A DNA stretch of 64,000 nt, from the NCBI GenBank assembly GCA_015350385.1, contig WNKI01000001.1:10609119-10673118 (forward strand), read 5' to 3'. Source of the DNA: Aculops lycopersici (taxonomy: Eukaryota > Arthropoda > Arachnida > Trombidiformes > Eriophyidae). Made by a program: the position numbers and the translations under genes. The notes beneath the pieces were generated by a model, which was not told where the DNA came from, searched no databases, and saw only the letters and a list, made by a program, of their open reading frames with translations. Positions 1 to 9,096 of the stretch are shown one piece after another (position 1 is the first letter of the stretch; the number at the start of each line of letters is the position of its first letter).

Positions 1-267
1 CTTTATTGATTTATTTTTGAATACTGGCGCATGTTTAAGAATATCTGGCATTGTTATGAATACTATTTTGCTTCCTCTCAAGTAACATCCAGGCAAGTTA
101 GTTGTCTTGCCGTCACGATGTGTCACCCTCACGTCTGTCATCTGGAGATTCATCGAATCTTCGGCCTCAATTAATTTGCCGCGATATGTTTCCCCATCGA
201 GGCTTTCGCATGTAATAATGTGACCCTCTGCCTCGTGGAGGATCTTGATTGGAACACCGATAGACAT
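1..267 (-). CDS. SNRPD3: Small nuclear ribonucleoprotein Sm D3 (partial, 3' end beyond window)
   Basis: Core component of the heptameric Sm ring that assembles on U1, U2, U4 and U5 snRNAs for pre-mRNA splicing. The minus strand reads 89 codons from an ATG at 267 to the window edge without a stop. It starts [20 protein letters not shown] and contains the Sm1 segment ([16 protein letters not shown]) and the Sm2 segment ([20 protein letters not shown]), both very close to animal SmD3. The family's C-terminal RG-rich tail is not present because the frame runs off the left edge. A stop or intron may lie just outside. Identification rests on the near-identical Sm fold sequence and is very secure; the 3' structure is unknown. 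Confidence 0.95.
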   Translation of the reverse strand, partial: MSIGVPIKILHEAEGHIITCESLDGETYRGKLIEAEDSMNLQMTDVRVTHRDGKTTNLPGCYLRGSKIVFITMPDILKHAPVFKNKSIK

Positions 268-1866
268 GGTTATATAAGTGATCAATATTATAATATATTA
301 ATTTTATAATTCTGGTCCAACTAAACTAGAATCCTGACTCTATATCTTAGTAATTTGCGAATACGTCGCTGAATTTCATTTATTTTTCTCTCGCTCGCAT
401 ACAGTGTGAGTAAACGTCACATCCCCGCTCAACCACGTGCTCAACCACTGCTAGAACGCGTATCGTTCAAAGCTCGACTCTCATGGATTCGATCGGGAGC
501 TCACAAGGTAACCCCGTCAGCTACTACACGCAGATCCGGATCAAATCCGGCACAGAACATCCCTTGTGCCATTATAAGAATCCTAGGTTAGGTCGGAGAT
601 CCTAACAATATGGAACTTTTTCAAAATCGAGATTGAAGTTGAAAAGATCCTGCAGAAGTTTATGGAGCGCGCAGTAGTTTATTTGGCTCGCGTCTCTATA
701 GGAGTTTCTATAGGGGTTTTTCAACTTCTTTCTCGGTTTTTGCAAAAACCGTAACTTGTTAGGATCTGAGCTTTTGCACATAGACTTATAGTGATGCAGA
801 CATCATTTGGTTTAATTTGGCGAGTGTTTAGTTCAGATGGTTACCTTGTCAGCTCTTGCGAGCCGAGCTGTCAAAGCAAAATAATTCGTCCCGTTTGAGC
901 CGAGCTACAGAAACTCGCAACTCGCAACTCACATCCCTACCTTCATGTAAGAGTTTCATGGGGACAAAATCGATCGTAGCGCCGCGGTGCGGTTGCGAGC
1001 TCGTGCGTGCGAACGTGCACAGTAATCTTTATTCTTTATTTCCGCTCACCCGAAGTTTACTCACTCGCAAATCTAACACACAGACACAACGCGCCCAACG
1101 GCAGGCGCCTAGCGACTTGCGCGAAGCTCGTCGCTCGCTTACCGACACGGTCTCGCCATTAGCTAGCTAGCTGCCGTCATAAACGACAATAAGGGTTGCT
1201 GCCTCTAGCCGTCGTTCTCTTCTTAGTTACCATGCACACAAGGCGAGCCAGCACAGAGCTAGTCCCCCATTTTTGCAATGACTAAAGTGAATGGCGCGCT
1301 ATGTTTGTTTCTCGGGCTCGCGCAAAACCATGAAAATCCAACAACGTCAGCCGCGACTTCGATAGACTGAAGTGGAGTTGGTGGTCGAGCTGGAGTAACA
1401 GTGAGCACTAGAGGCGAGCATTGGCAGTAAAGTGGAAGTTGAGGTCCCCATAGGAAATCAACACTTAGCAAGTGGACCCTTTGGGGCCTTAAAGTAAGAG
1501 AGTAGTGCGAGAATAGCGGCCACCAGCAATACATTTTAACTTCCTCATTCCTGACCAATTGAAGGCGAATATAACCGCACTTTTAGTGAGCTGGTTGCAT
1601 AGTAGCTTGTAGTTCTAAACTAGGATATCTATGTCATTGTTAACACTGCCGCTGCAGCTACTGCGATAGTTGAAGTTGAACAATACATAATTTATCGAGA
1701 CTCTACAGTGAGTTATGAGGTAGGAGAAAATTTTCAAGCAACAACAACGGCAACCAAGACCACGACCCCAGCATGTTCGGATAGATACTGATGTAATGAT
1801 ATTAGTTTTTTGTTGGTTCGTTGGCCAGCTATTAGTTCAAGTTTATAATTATTGAAACAATTATTG
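268..1866. other. Intergenic, upstream of SmD3 and of the GABA receptor
   Basis: No convincing coding frame. It holds the divergent promoter region of SmD3 (-) and the chloride channel (+), and one copy of a TIR-bearing MITE at 503-849. The sequence at 1000-1180 is rich in CG and short CTCGC/GCGAG words, as seen in other gene-free stretches of this window. Confidence 0.6.
503..849. mobile_element. MITE-like element, copy 1 (TIR ACAAGGTAACC)
   Basis: The 347-bp unit begins ACAAGGTAACC and ends with the exact reverse complement GGTTACCTTGT, so it has 11-bp perfect terminal inverted repeats. Its interior aligns end to end by eye with 12851-13215. Shared blocks include ACACGCAGATCCGGATCAAA, GGAGCGCGCA, GGAGTTTCTATAGGGG and TCTGAGCTTTTGCACAT. 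No transposase is encoded, so it would be non-autonomous. A possible AGCTC target duplication flanks it, but is offset by one base and not convincing. The superfamily is not assigned. Confidence 0.75.
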
Positions 1867-4203
1867 ATGGAGGATAGTTATCCAAGTTCAAATTACCTGA
1901 ACAGAGCGAGATACCTGGTTATTATTGTTGGATTGTTATCCTTGTTGACTCGCTTATATATTGTTCGTAGTACCACGATTGCGAGTGCGTCTTCCAAACG
2001 AAGGAAAAAGACTCCCAAGATGGAGCTCAAATGTATATCATTGATTACCACAATATTGGTAGTTCTATTGACTGTATATAACTTAAAAATTTGCCACTCA
2101 GCTTTGCTCACAAATATTTACAGCAAGAACAAATTGTCCGAAGTAACTGATATCGCGCACAGGTATCTCATAATTCCAAGTCCATCTGCGGTTGTAGCTA
2201 AGCAAAATCTAGTGGACAAAGACACATCACCAGGTTCAGGTTCAATTCTGAATTTGGAGCCAGAGCAACAATCAAACAATCAGCAGCAGCAGCAGCAGCA
2301 GCAACAACAACAACCTGAGAGTTTATCAGATGATCCCCAGCTTCCTAAACCCGATAGTCTGGTTGCCTCGCCCCTGGCAGCAGCTTGGAAGTCGTCATCG
2401 ACATCATCTCAGCCGCATCCTCAGTTACTGCAAAAAGCCAAATTATATTTGCAGCCACAAAATAGCACCAATAGCAACTCATTCTCGCAACTAGACTTTA
2501 GCCGAGTTCCTGGCGAACCCTCAATTGCTGAGGGAGTTTCCACTGAGTTCCCCAATCCAAATATAAATAATCTAGGCCACGAAATCACCAAGATATTAAA
2601 GAAATTCTTCTTGCATGGTTACGACAAGAGGGTCAGGCCAAACTATTCGGGACCCCCGGCGCTGGTAAATGTCAGCTTCCATATAATTGGCATCAGTTCC
2701 GTGGACGAAGTTCAGATGGACTTCACAACAGATTTTTACTTCCGGCAGAAGTGGTACGATCCGAGGCTCGAATTTGATCCCGTCGGTTCCATAGACGAAC
2801 TTTGTGTAGGTGCCGAGTTTGCCGAGAAAATTTGGCTACCAGATACGTTTTTTGCCAACGAAAAAGTGGCCATATTTCATAAGGCCACAACGGATAACAC
2901 ATTCATCAGAATAGCTCACACAGGTAGAGTCTACAGGTCAATTAGATTGACCGTTACCTGTTCCTGTCCCATGGACTTACAATACTTTCCCATGGATCGT
3001 CAGCGATGCAAAATTGAAATTGAATCCTATGGCTACAATACTCGTGATATCGACTACAGATGGGAACGTGGCGATGCCTCTGTGACAATGAATGACAAGA
3101 TTGAGTTACCTCAATTTAGAATTTTGGGCTTCAAAATGGGACACGAACTCCAGAACCTCTCGTCGGGCGATTATATTAGATTATATTGCGAAATCCATTT
3201 TGTTAGGTCAATGGGTTATTATTTGATTCAAATCTACATTCCCGCCAGTCTGATTGTCATGATCTCATGGGTTAGCTTTTGGTTGCACCGGAATGCAACA
3301 CCTGCCCGAGTAGCACTTGGTGTGACCACTGTGCTCACCATGACCACACTCATGTCCAGTACCAATGCAGCTTTACCTAAGATTTCCTACATCAAGTCAA
3401 TTGATGTATTTCTGGGCACCTGTTTCGTGATGGTGTTTGCCTCGCTGTTGGAATACGCTTCTGTTGGCTACATAGGCAAGCGGATTGCGATGAAGCGGAA
3501 GAGACTCCAGGATTTGCAACAAATACAACAACATCATCAGAAGGTTTGCGTAGCCGCCGCTGCCTCGGCAGCCGCTGCAGCTGCCGCCTCGCAAGCAGCG
3601 TATGAGGGATCGATTATAGATGGCAACGGAAACGGTGGCAACAGTGTGCCCATAACACCGAGGTTTGGTTTTATGGGCATCTCAGATGGAACCCAAACTT
3701 TAAGGGGTCGACTAAATGGGAATGGAAACGGCGACAATAAGATATACGAAAGTAGCAAGTCGCTGCAGAGAGTTAGCCGAATGAGCACCAGCTCGGCGCA
3801 AATGTCTCAATCGGGCAACAACCAAGACTACAATGATAACTTTTACTGTCCAAGGTCGGCCAAGATCATGGATAATGGCAACAAACGATCGCCCAATCAG
3901 CACAACCTTAGTCCAAATGAAGCTAGAGAGCCACTACTGAGTCAGCAACAGGCGGCGGCCATGGCCAGCGCTTTGCAACCACCTGTTTCCGGTCATGGGC
4001 CAACGAGCGAGTTTGAGGTTAGCCAAACGCATGATATGGTGAGAATTTGTGGCATAACGCCAAGTGCAATCGACAAACACTCGCGCGTAGTTTTTCCCAT
4101 CTGCTTTATTTGTTTCAATCTCATGTATTGGATCATCTATGGCCACATTAGCCAGCAAACCGAGGACAATGGACCGATGCTGATACCGTTTATAAAGAGC
4201 TAA
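1867..4203 (+). CDS. RDL-type GABA-gated chloride channel subunit (single exon)
   Basis: Pentameric Cys-loop ligand-gated anion channel subunit of the RDL group, mediating fast GABA inhibition at neuronal plasma membranes. The 778-aa frame has a long low-complexity N-terminus with a polyQ run. The extracellular domain carries FYFRQ, a 13-residue Cys loop ending PMDRQRC, the loop-B motif IEIESYGY and the loop-C tyrosine in GDYIRL. TM1 to TM3 follow, with TM2 PARVALGVTTVLTMTTLMSS almost identical to RDL and with alanine at the 2' position, the cyclodiene-sensitive form. A roughly 200-aa Ser/Gln/Asn-rich cytoplasmic loop leads to TM4. A second in-frame ATG at 2020 begins a cleaner signal peptide (MELKCISLITTILVVLLTVY) and may be the true start. 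Odd points are the absence of introns, an additional Cys two residues before the Cys loop, and Tyr instead of Phe in loop B. Family secure; exact paralogue less so. Confidence 0.9.
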   Translation: MEDSYPSSNYLNRARYLVIIVGLLSLLTRLYIVRSTTIASASSKRRKKTPKMELKCISLITTILVVLLTVYNLKICHSALLTNIYSKNKLSEVTDIAHRYLIIPSPSAVVAKQNLVDKDTSPGSGSILNLEPEQQSNNQQQQQQQQQQQPESLSDDPQLPKPDSLVASPLAAAWKSSSTSSQPHPQLLQKAKLYLQPQNSTNSNSFSQLDFSRVPGEPSIAEGVSTEFPNPNINNLGHEITKILKKFFLHGYDKRVRPNYSGPPALVNVSFHIIGISSVDEVQMDFTTDFYFRQKWYDPRLEFDPVGSIDELCVGAEFAEKIWLPDTFFANEKVAIFHKATTDNTFIRIAHTGRVYRSIRLTVTCSCPMDLQYFPMDRQRCKIEIESYGYNTRDIDYRWERGDASVTMNDKIELPQFRILGFKMGHELQNLSSGDYIRLYCEIHFVRSMGYYLIQIYIPASLIVMISWVSFWLHRNATPARVALGVTTVLTMTTLMSSTNAALPKISYIKSIDVFLGTCFVMVFASLLEYASVGYIGKRIAMKRKRLQDLQQIQQHHQKVCVAAAASAAAAAAASQAAYEGSIIDGNGNGGNSVPITPRFGFMGISDGTQTLRGRLNGNGNGDNKIYESSKSLQRVSRMSTSSAQMSQSGNNQDYNDNFYCPRSAKIMDNGNKRSPNQHNLSPNEAREPLLSQQQAAAMASALQPPVSGHGPTSEFEVSQTHDMVRICGITPSAIDKHSRVVFPICFICFNLMYWIIYGHISQQTEDNGPMLIPFIKS

Positions 4204-4788
4204 ATACAATTAGACCATGATCATCAGATTAGTAACCATAAGAATGGGGTAACATTCTAGGAGTTGGCACTAAGGTAACTCGACTAGATGAAAACCTCAA
4301 AAGCTCAATCAATTATATCCAATGATTGACTTTCGCACGGTTGTATTGGAGTAACCAAACAAATCAACAAAATTACATTAGCACAATGGAACACGAATTT
4401 TATCTCTGTCTATCTCGCTCTACACCATTATATTACACACTTCAAAAGTGCCAGCCCAAATGCTAAATGTTAACAATTTATGACTACACTAACGACGTAA
4501 TGTTGTTTCAATAATCAATAATAAATTAATCAACCCTTTTTCATATATCCTACGCGGGGTCTACTTTACCTTGATAGGTGAGGACCGACTAGTGGTTGAG
4601 CCCTAGCGTGCACTTTTGAAACCTTGTGAAACGCGAGCTGCTCCACTGAAATAAGTTCATTCGCAACAATAACGAAGCACGCAGGATGAAAATGCAAACT
4701 TGCTTACGGTAAAAGCCACTCAATACCATTCAAATTGTTGCAACTCAATTTTCAATCTCTCTATGGGCTCCTCGACCTTATCATTTCG
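4204..4788. other. Intergenic, channel 3' UTR and NAE1 upstream region
   Basis: No coding frame seen. An AATAAA in the run of AT-rich sequence near 4519 is a plausible polyadenylation signal for the channel mRNA. The rest precedes the NAE1 ATG and shows nothing else. Confidence 0.5.
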
Positions 4789-6462
4789 ATGGAAATGGAT
4801 CCAGATATTATTGAAAGATACGATAGACAAATCAGACTATGGGGTCAGCATGGTCAGAACAAATGCTCAAGTTCCAAGATATGCTTAATTAATGCAAATT
4901 CCCTCGGAACCGAGGTGCTCAAGGGTCTTTGTTTGGCAGGAATAGGGTCATTCGTGTTATTAGACTCCCACAAACTCACACTAGAAGATGTTGGTTGCAA
5001 TTTTATTCCTCACACCTCGATCGGTAAAGGTCGAGGCGAATCTGTTAAGCAGATGTTATTAGATTTAAACGAAGAAGTTTGTGGCGAAGTATGTCCGATT
5101 GAAACGTACTTACCTCACATTTCTCAAGATATGTCACATCCGATTGATGATTCAAGTCAATGTTTGAGCTTTTGGAAACAATTTAACTGTGTTATAGCAT
5201 GTGGATTCCTCTATACAGATCAGATCACTAGACTCTGCCAGTATTGTTGGATGATCAATGTTCCTCTGATATTATGCAAGTCCATCGGATTCTTCGGCTC
5301 AATGCGAAGTCAACTGAGAGAGCATCTTATTATCGAATCACACCCCGATAACCAGATTCCCGATTTCAGCCTCGACCGTCCCTTCAAGGAGCTCAAAGAT
5401 TACTTCGACTCAATAGATCTAGAGGATGAGTCGAAGTTGGGTAGCTACCCTTACGTTGTGATCATTTATAAATATCTCAAAGTTTGGCAATCGGAGAGCA
5501 ACTTCCTCGCTAATCGTCTTCCTAACACCTACTCTGAGAAAAGAAGACTCAAAACTATCATCGATGAAGGTTTCAAGAATATCTCCAAACACAAAGGACT
5601 GTCGATTGCAGGTGAGGTTCCATATGAGAACTTTATTGAGGCAAGTCGAGCTGTATTCAAGTGCTTCTCCAAGTCCGACGAACTTCCAAAATCTGTCGAG
5701 GATATCTTTGACAATCCAAAACTATCGGGTAAACCTGCAACCACACAAAATTTGCCTAGATTCTGGCTCATAATGAAGGCACTCAAAGAGTTTGTACAAA
5801 CGAAAAATGATGGCAGGCTACCAATATCAGGCTCAATTCCAGATATGATATCTAGTTCCGAGGAGTACGTCAGATTGCAAGCGATTTACGCCAGAAAGTC
5901 GAGGGCAGATGCCGACAGCGTCCTGGCCATCGTTCAAAATATAGTTAGTTCAACTCAGCCAAGTGATACCCTATGTGAAGAAATTAAGCTAGTTTGCAAG
6001 AATATTAGAAATTTACAAATGATTAGTACGGAACCTATACACGATTCCACAACTAGTCTCAAAGATAGCTACTTACGAGATCAAGATGAAGAGGATGAGT
6101 TTATAACTATTAGTGTTTGCTTGAATGCATTAGATTTATTTTTCTCCACATATAGTCGCATGCCTGGACATCAAGACGACCAAGTCGAGGTTGATATTAG
6201 TAAACTTAAAGATTGTGTCAGACAAATTTTTGGTAAGCTATCGAATCGTTTGAGGACTTTGGAACAGTGTCTCTATGAGATTTGCCGCTGTGGTGGTGCT
6301 GAACTCCACGCTACTTCCGCTTTTCTAGGTGGTTGTGTGGCGCAAGAGGTCATCAAATTGATAACAAACCAGTATGTACCTGTTGATGACACTCTAGTAT
6401 ACAATGCAATGCTAGCTTCAACCAAAACCCTCAAGTTTAGGGACACATTCATCAAAAGTTAA
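4789..6462 (+). CDS. NAE1: NEDD8-activating enzyme E1 regulatory subunit
   Basis: Regulatory (APP-BP1/ULA1) half of the heterodimeric E1 that adenylates NEDD8 with UBA3 and starts cullin neddylation. The 557-aa frame opens MEMDPDIIERYDRQIRLWG, the conserved ThiF/E1 adenylation-fold signature. It continues with LINANSLGTEVLKGLCLAGIGSF and the DVGCNF segment, then the helical middle region, and returns to the adenylation fold near the C-terminus (GGAELHATSAFLGG, CVAQEVIKLITNQYVPV). There is no catalytic cysteine domain motif, as expected for the regulatory subunit. Length matches the family (about 530-540 aa). The first ATG in frame is 4789, with another at 4795. No intron is needed. It converges on the PHD gene with 96 bp between the two stops. 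Confidence 0.95.
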   Translation: MEMDPDIIERYDRQIRLWGQHGQNKCSSSKICLINANSLGTEVLKGLCLAGIGSFVLLDSHKLTLEDVGCNFIPHTSIGKGRGESVKQMLLDLNEEVCGEVCPIETYLPHISQDMSHPIDDSSQCLSFWKQFNCVIACGFLYTDQITRLCQYCWMINVPLILCKSIGFFGSMRSQLREHLIIESHPDNQIPDFSLDRPFKELKDYFDSIDLEDESKLGSYPYVVIIYKYLKVWQSESNFLANRLPNTYSEKRRLKTIIDEGFKNISKHKGLSIAGEVPYENFIEASRAVFKCFSKSDELPKSVEDIFDNPKLSGKPATTQNLPRFWLIMKALKEFVQTKNDGRLPISGSIPDMISSSEEYVRLQAIYARKSRADADSVLAIVQNIVSSTQPSDTLCEEIKLVCKNIRNLQMISTEPIHDSTTSLKDSYLRDQDEEDEFITISVCLNALDLFFSTYSRMPGHQDDQVEVDISKLKDCVRQIFGKLSNRLRTLEQCLYEICRCGGAELHATSAFLGGCVAQEVIKLITNQYVPVDDTLVYNAMLASTKTLKFRDTFIKS

Positions 6463-6558
6463 ATATAAGTATTTCCTCAAGTGAAGCTAAATTTTAACAA
6501 CTCACTCTATCGGTGTATTGTCATAATTAACTCCACTTAGTCAATACTTCCACTATTA

Positions 6559-9096
6559 CTATTTATTGGTTGGACTTGTACGCCTTGCTTTAACCAAGAT
6601 TCCTACTAAGCATTTCGAATGCTTCTTACGGTTCAATCCTGGTCCATCAATCGGTTGTAGACACTCTGGTATAGAGCTCTCTCCTTGAATTGGCATAACA
6701 TAAAAATCCTTCAAGATTTGAGGTGACACTTCTACCACAGCACAACGATTGCGGGTGTAAATGTGATCAAAGAATGTATTAAAATTTTCTGAATCATCAT
6801 TTGCCGCTGGATATAGTTGGACGAGAAGGATTTGATTCTTAGTTGTGGCCTTGACCTTCTGTATGTAAGTTTTAACTTGATCTGGTGCAATTCTACCACA
6901 AATTGATAAAGTTCTAGGTAGTTCTTCGCCAATAGAGTCGAGCTGTCCACTGACAAGAGTGGCAAAAGCTGAGAATTTGGCCACATCCGGTAAGGAGACT
7001 GATCCAGACCATATTTGTGCATCTGGATCGCTTTTGGTGATATTTCTGGTGGTTTTACCTGACTGACTAGCATTGGCCAGTTTATCATCGAGACCTGGTG
7101 GCATTTCGGGATCATAAAGCTCTTCGTCCTCATCATAAACCTTTTCTGCTTTGTCATCTGTAGCCACGACAGCTGTTTCTCCATATAGGTTAAAGTCATC
7201 GATTTCTGTATTCACAGGGCCTGACTCGCTGGGTTTAATAAGTGGCTCCTTCAATCTTGACAAGCTGTCTGGGTCAAGCTTTGTGTCTATGCTGACTCTG
7301 AAACGCTTCGGCTGTGGAGTGTCTCCATCCTCTTTTTCCACTTTCTTAGAAGCTTCCTTCATGGCATTAGAATCTTCAATCTCATTCTTCCGGTTGGTGC
7401 ATATCTTGCAATTCATATCATATACATGATTTTTGTGGTTGTTGGTCGTGTCGATGAATGCTAATGACGGCTCCACAACACGAGTCTTTTCATTTACACC
7501 CTTCTTGGATTGATCTGATGGAGCCTTCTGAGAGGGTTCCGTGCTCGAGAGGCCAGTTATAATCTTTATCTTCAATCTGCCGACTGACTCAGCGCTCGCT
7601 GATGAGGTAAGTGTTGGAGGTGTTTTGGTGCCCTCTCTCTTGATGGAGGGTTTTGTCGGTGTCGTTGGTAGCTCCTGATTGTCGTGGGCTGCGTTTGAAT
7701 CGTCGGGGTCGTTTAATGAGGGTGCAGCAATGACCTCTTCTCCTTTATGCGTTTTTTTCACTATCACTTGCTGTGCCGAGACTTGAGCTTCGCGCGTTAT
7801 GAGCTCAATTGAGTGCTTATTCTCCATCTCACGCCATTTGGCCAACTCTTGTGGGGCCATCTCGTCCGGTGACATCTTGGCCAATCTAGCTGGTGATATT
7901 GTTCCTGTGAGAACATTCCTGACCAACATTTCATTCTTCTGATCCTTGAGGTTAAACCAAAGTGATCTAAATCTGTTGCTATATTTCGATGTCCCTTCTT
8001 TGTAAGTTTGATTAAGTTGAGCTTCTATGTCGGCAGCTAATTTTTCAATCTTGCTGGAAGACACTTGAATATCTGGAATTTGCTTGCCACGTGCCTCTAG
8101 TGCTTCTTTGATTTTCTGGACAACCATTTTACTACCTGTTGTCGGCGGCTTGCTACTGGATCTATCGGACGTGCCGCTAGTATTGTTGGCGAGGGAGTCT
8201 AATTTATCGCTCAAGTGAGTCAAGTTATTGGAGCCAATACCAAGCTCGTTTCTTCTAGCAGCTCGTTGTTGTTCAGCAAGATTACGTTTTCTAAAGAATT
8301 CACGCTTCCTCTCTTTGATAAGTTCTTTTAATTTAGATTGGTTATTATCGAATTCACCGAAACTCTCGGACCTTGCATCAGATTTGCTAAAACTCTTTCT
8401 AGTCCTTCCATTGTCCGAGTCAATCGAGGATGTGGACTTTCTAGAGTTTCTTGTTGAAGTTTTAGCGGGTGTTTGTGATTCGGATTTCTTGGGTCTACCA
8501 CGACCTCGCTTACCACTTTGTCTCGCCTTTTTCTTCTGTTGCTTATTCTTGCTCGGCGCAATCTTTCGTGGTATTGCATCACGCGGTGTGCCCTCATCAA
8601 TTCTCTGCTGGCATTCTGCGCAGAACCATTCTTTATTTTGCTTTGCAAATCTTTCCGACATCAACTTGGTTACGCCTACACAATGGCCATGATACCAATA
8701 CTCGCAGACATCACAGCATATCATAAACTGCTCGTTGTGTGGTTTATTACAAACGCACCATGGTCTATTTGGATCATTCTCATCGTCCTCGTCTGAATCT
8801 TGCTCAGATTCCGCCTCGCTACTGGAGTAGCTATCCGATGTTCCTGCACTGAACTCTGGCCCTAGATCCTTCTTGACTCGTGCTCGTTTGCCTCTTTGTG
8901 ACTCATCTATTTGAGGTTGCTGTTGCTGTTGTTGCTGTAACTGTCTATGTAGTTGCTGCTTCTGTTGTTCCTCGAGTTTCATATTCGACGATTTGGCAGG
9001 TGTCTCAAGTCCAGTCAACTCGTCGCTTTGTGTTGTTGCTGCTGGTGCCTTCTTGTTGGGGCTACAATAATCATGATCACAAAAAATACTTGTCAT
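6559..9096 (-). CDS. PHD finger, TFIIS-central and SPOC domain protein (DIDO1/PHF3/Pps family)
   Basis: Nuclear transcription and RNA-processing cofactor of the PHF3/DIDO1 family (Drosophila Protein partner of snf). In the 845-aa product, a Q-rich and acidic N-terminus leads to a C4HC3 PHD finger (WCVCNKPHNEQFMICCDVC ... WYHGHC ... WFCAEC). A basic, low-complexity linker follows. Then comes a TFIIS central (TFS2M) domain beginning IEAQLNQTYKEG with SLWFNLKDQKNEMLVRNVL and ending PDEMAPQELAKWRE. The C-terminus is a SPOC domain (IWSGSVSLPDVAKFSAFA ... LVGILVKARR). In this family the TFS2M and SPOC modules contact RNA polymerase II, SPOC binding the phosphorylated C-terminal tail, and PHD fingers bind histone H3. 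The first in-frame ATG is at 9096. The CDS is a single exon. Confidence 0.9.
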   Translation of the reverse strand: MTSIFCDHDYCSPNKKAPAATTQSDELTGLETPAKSSNMKLEEQQKQQLHRQLQQQQQQQPQIDESQRGKRARVKKDLGPEFSAGTSDSYSSSEAESEQDSDEDDENDPNRPWCVCNKPHNEQFMICCDVCEYWYHGHCVGVTKLMSERFAKQNKEWFCAECQQRIDEGTPRDAIPRKIAPSKNKQQKKKARQSGKRGRGRPKKSESQTPAKTSTRNSRKSTSSIDSDNGRTRKSFSKSDARSESFGEFDNNQSKLKELIKERKREFFRKRNLAEQQRAARRNELGIGSNNLTHLSDKLDSLANNTSGTSDRSSSKPPTTGSKMVVQKIKEALEARGKQIPDIQVSSSKIEKLAADIEAQLNQTYKEGTSKYSNRFRSLWFNLKDQKNEMLVRNVLTGTISPARLAKMSPDEMAPQELAKWREMENKHSIELITREAQVSAQQVIVKKTHKGEEVIAAPSLNDPDDSNAAHDNQELPTTPTKPSIKREGTKTPPTLTSSASAESVGRLKIKIITGLSSTEPSQKAPSDQSKKGVNEKTRVVEPSLAFIDTTNNHKNHVYDMNCKICTNRKNEIEDSNAMKEASKKVEKEDGDTPQPKRFRVSIDTKLDPDSLSRLKEPLIKPSESGPVNTEIDDFNLYGETAVVATDDKAEKVYDEDEELYDPEMPPGLDDKLANASQSGKTTRNITKSDPDAQIWSGSVSLPDVAKFSAFATLVSGQLDSIGEELPRTLSICGRIAPDQVKTYIQKVKATTKNQILLVQLYPAANDDSENFNTFFDHIYTRNRCAVVEVSPQILKDFYVMPIQGESSIPECLQPIDGPGLNRKKHSKCLVGILVKARRTSPTNK

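Noticed and set aside
1259..1558. 99-aa minus-strand frame upstream of the channel
   Set aside because: No ATG-based start or family similarity; GC-rich chance frame.
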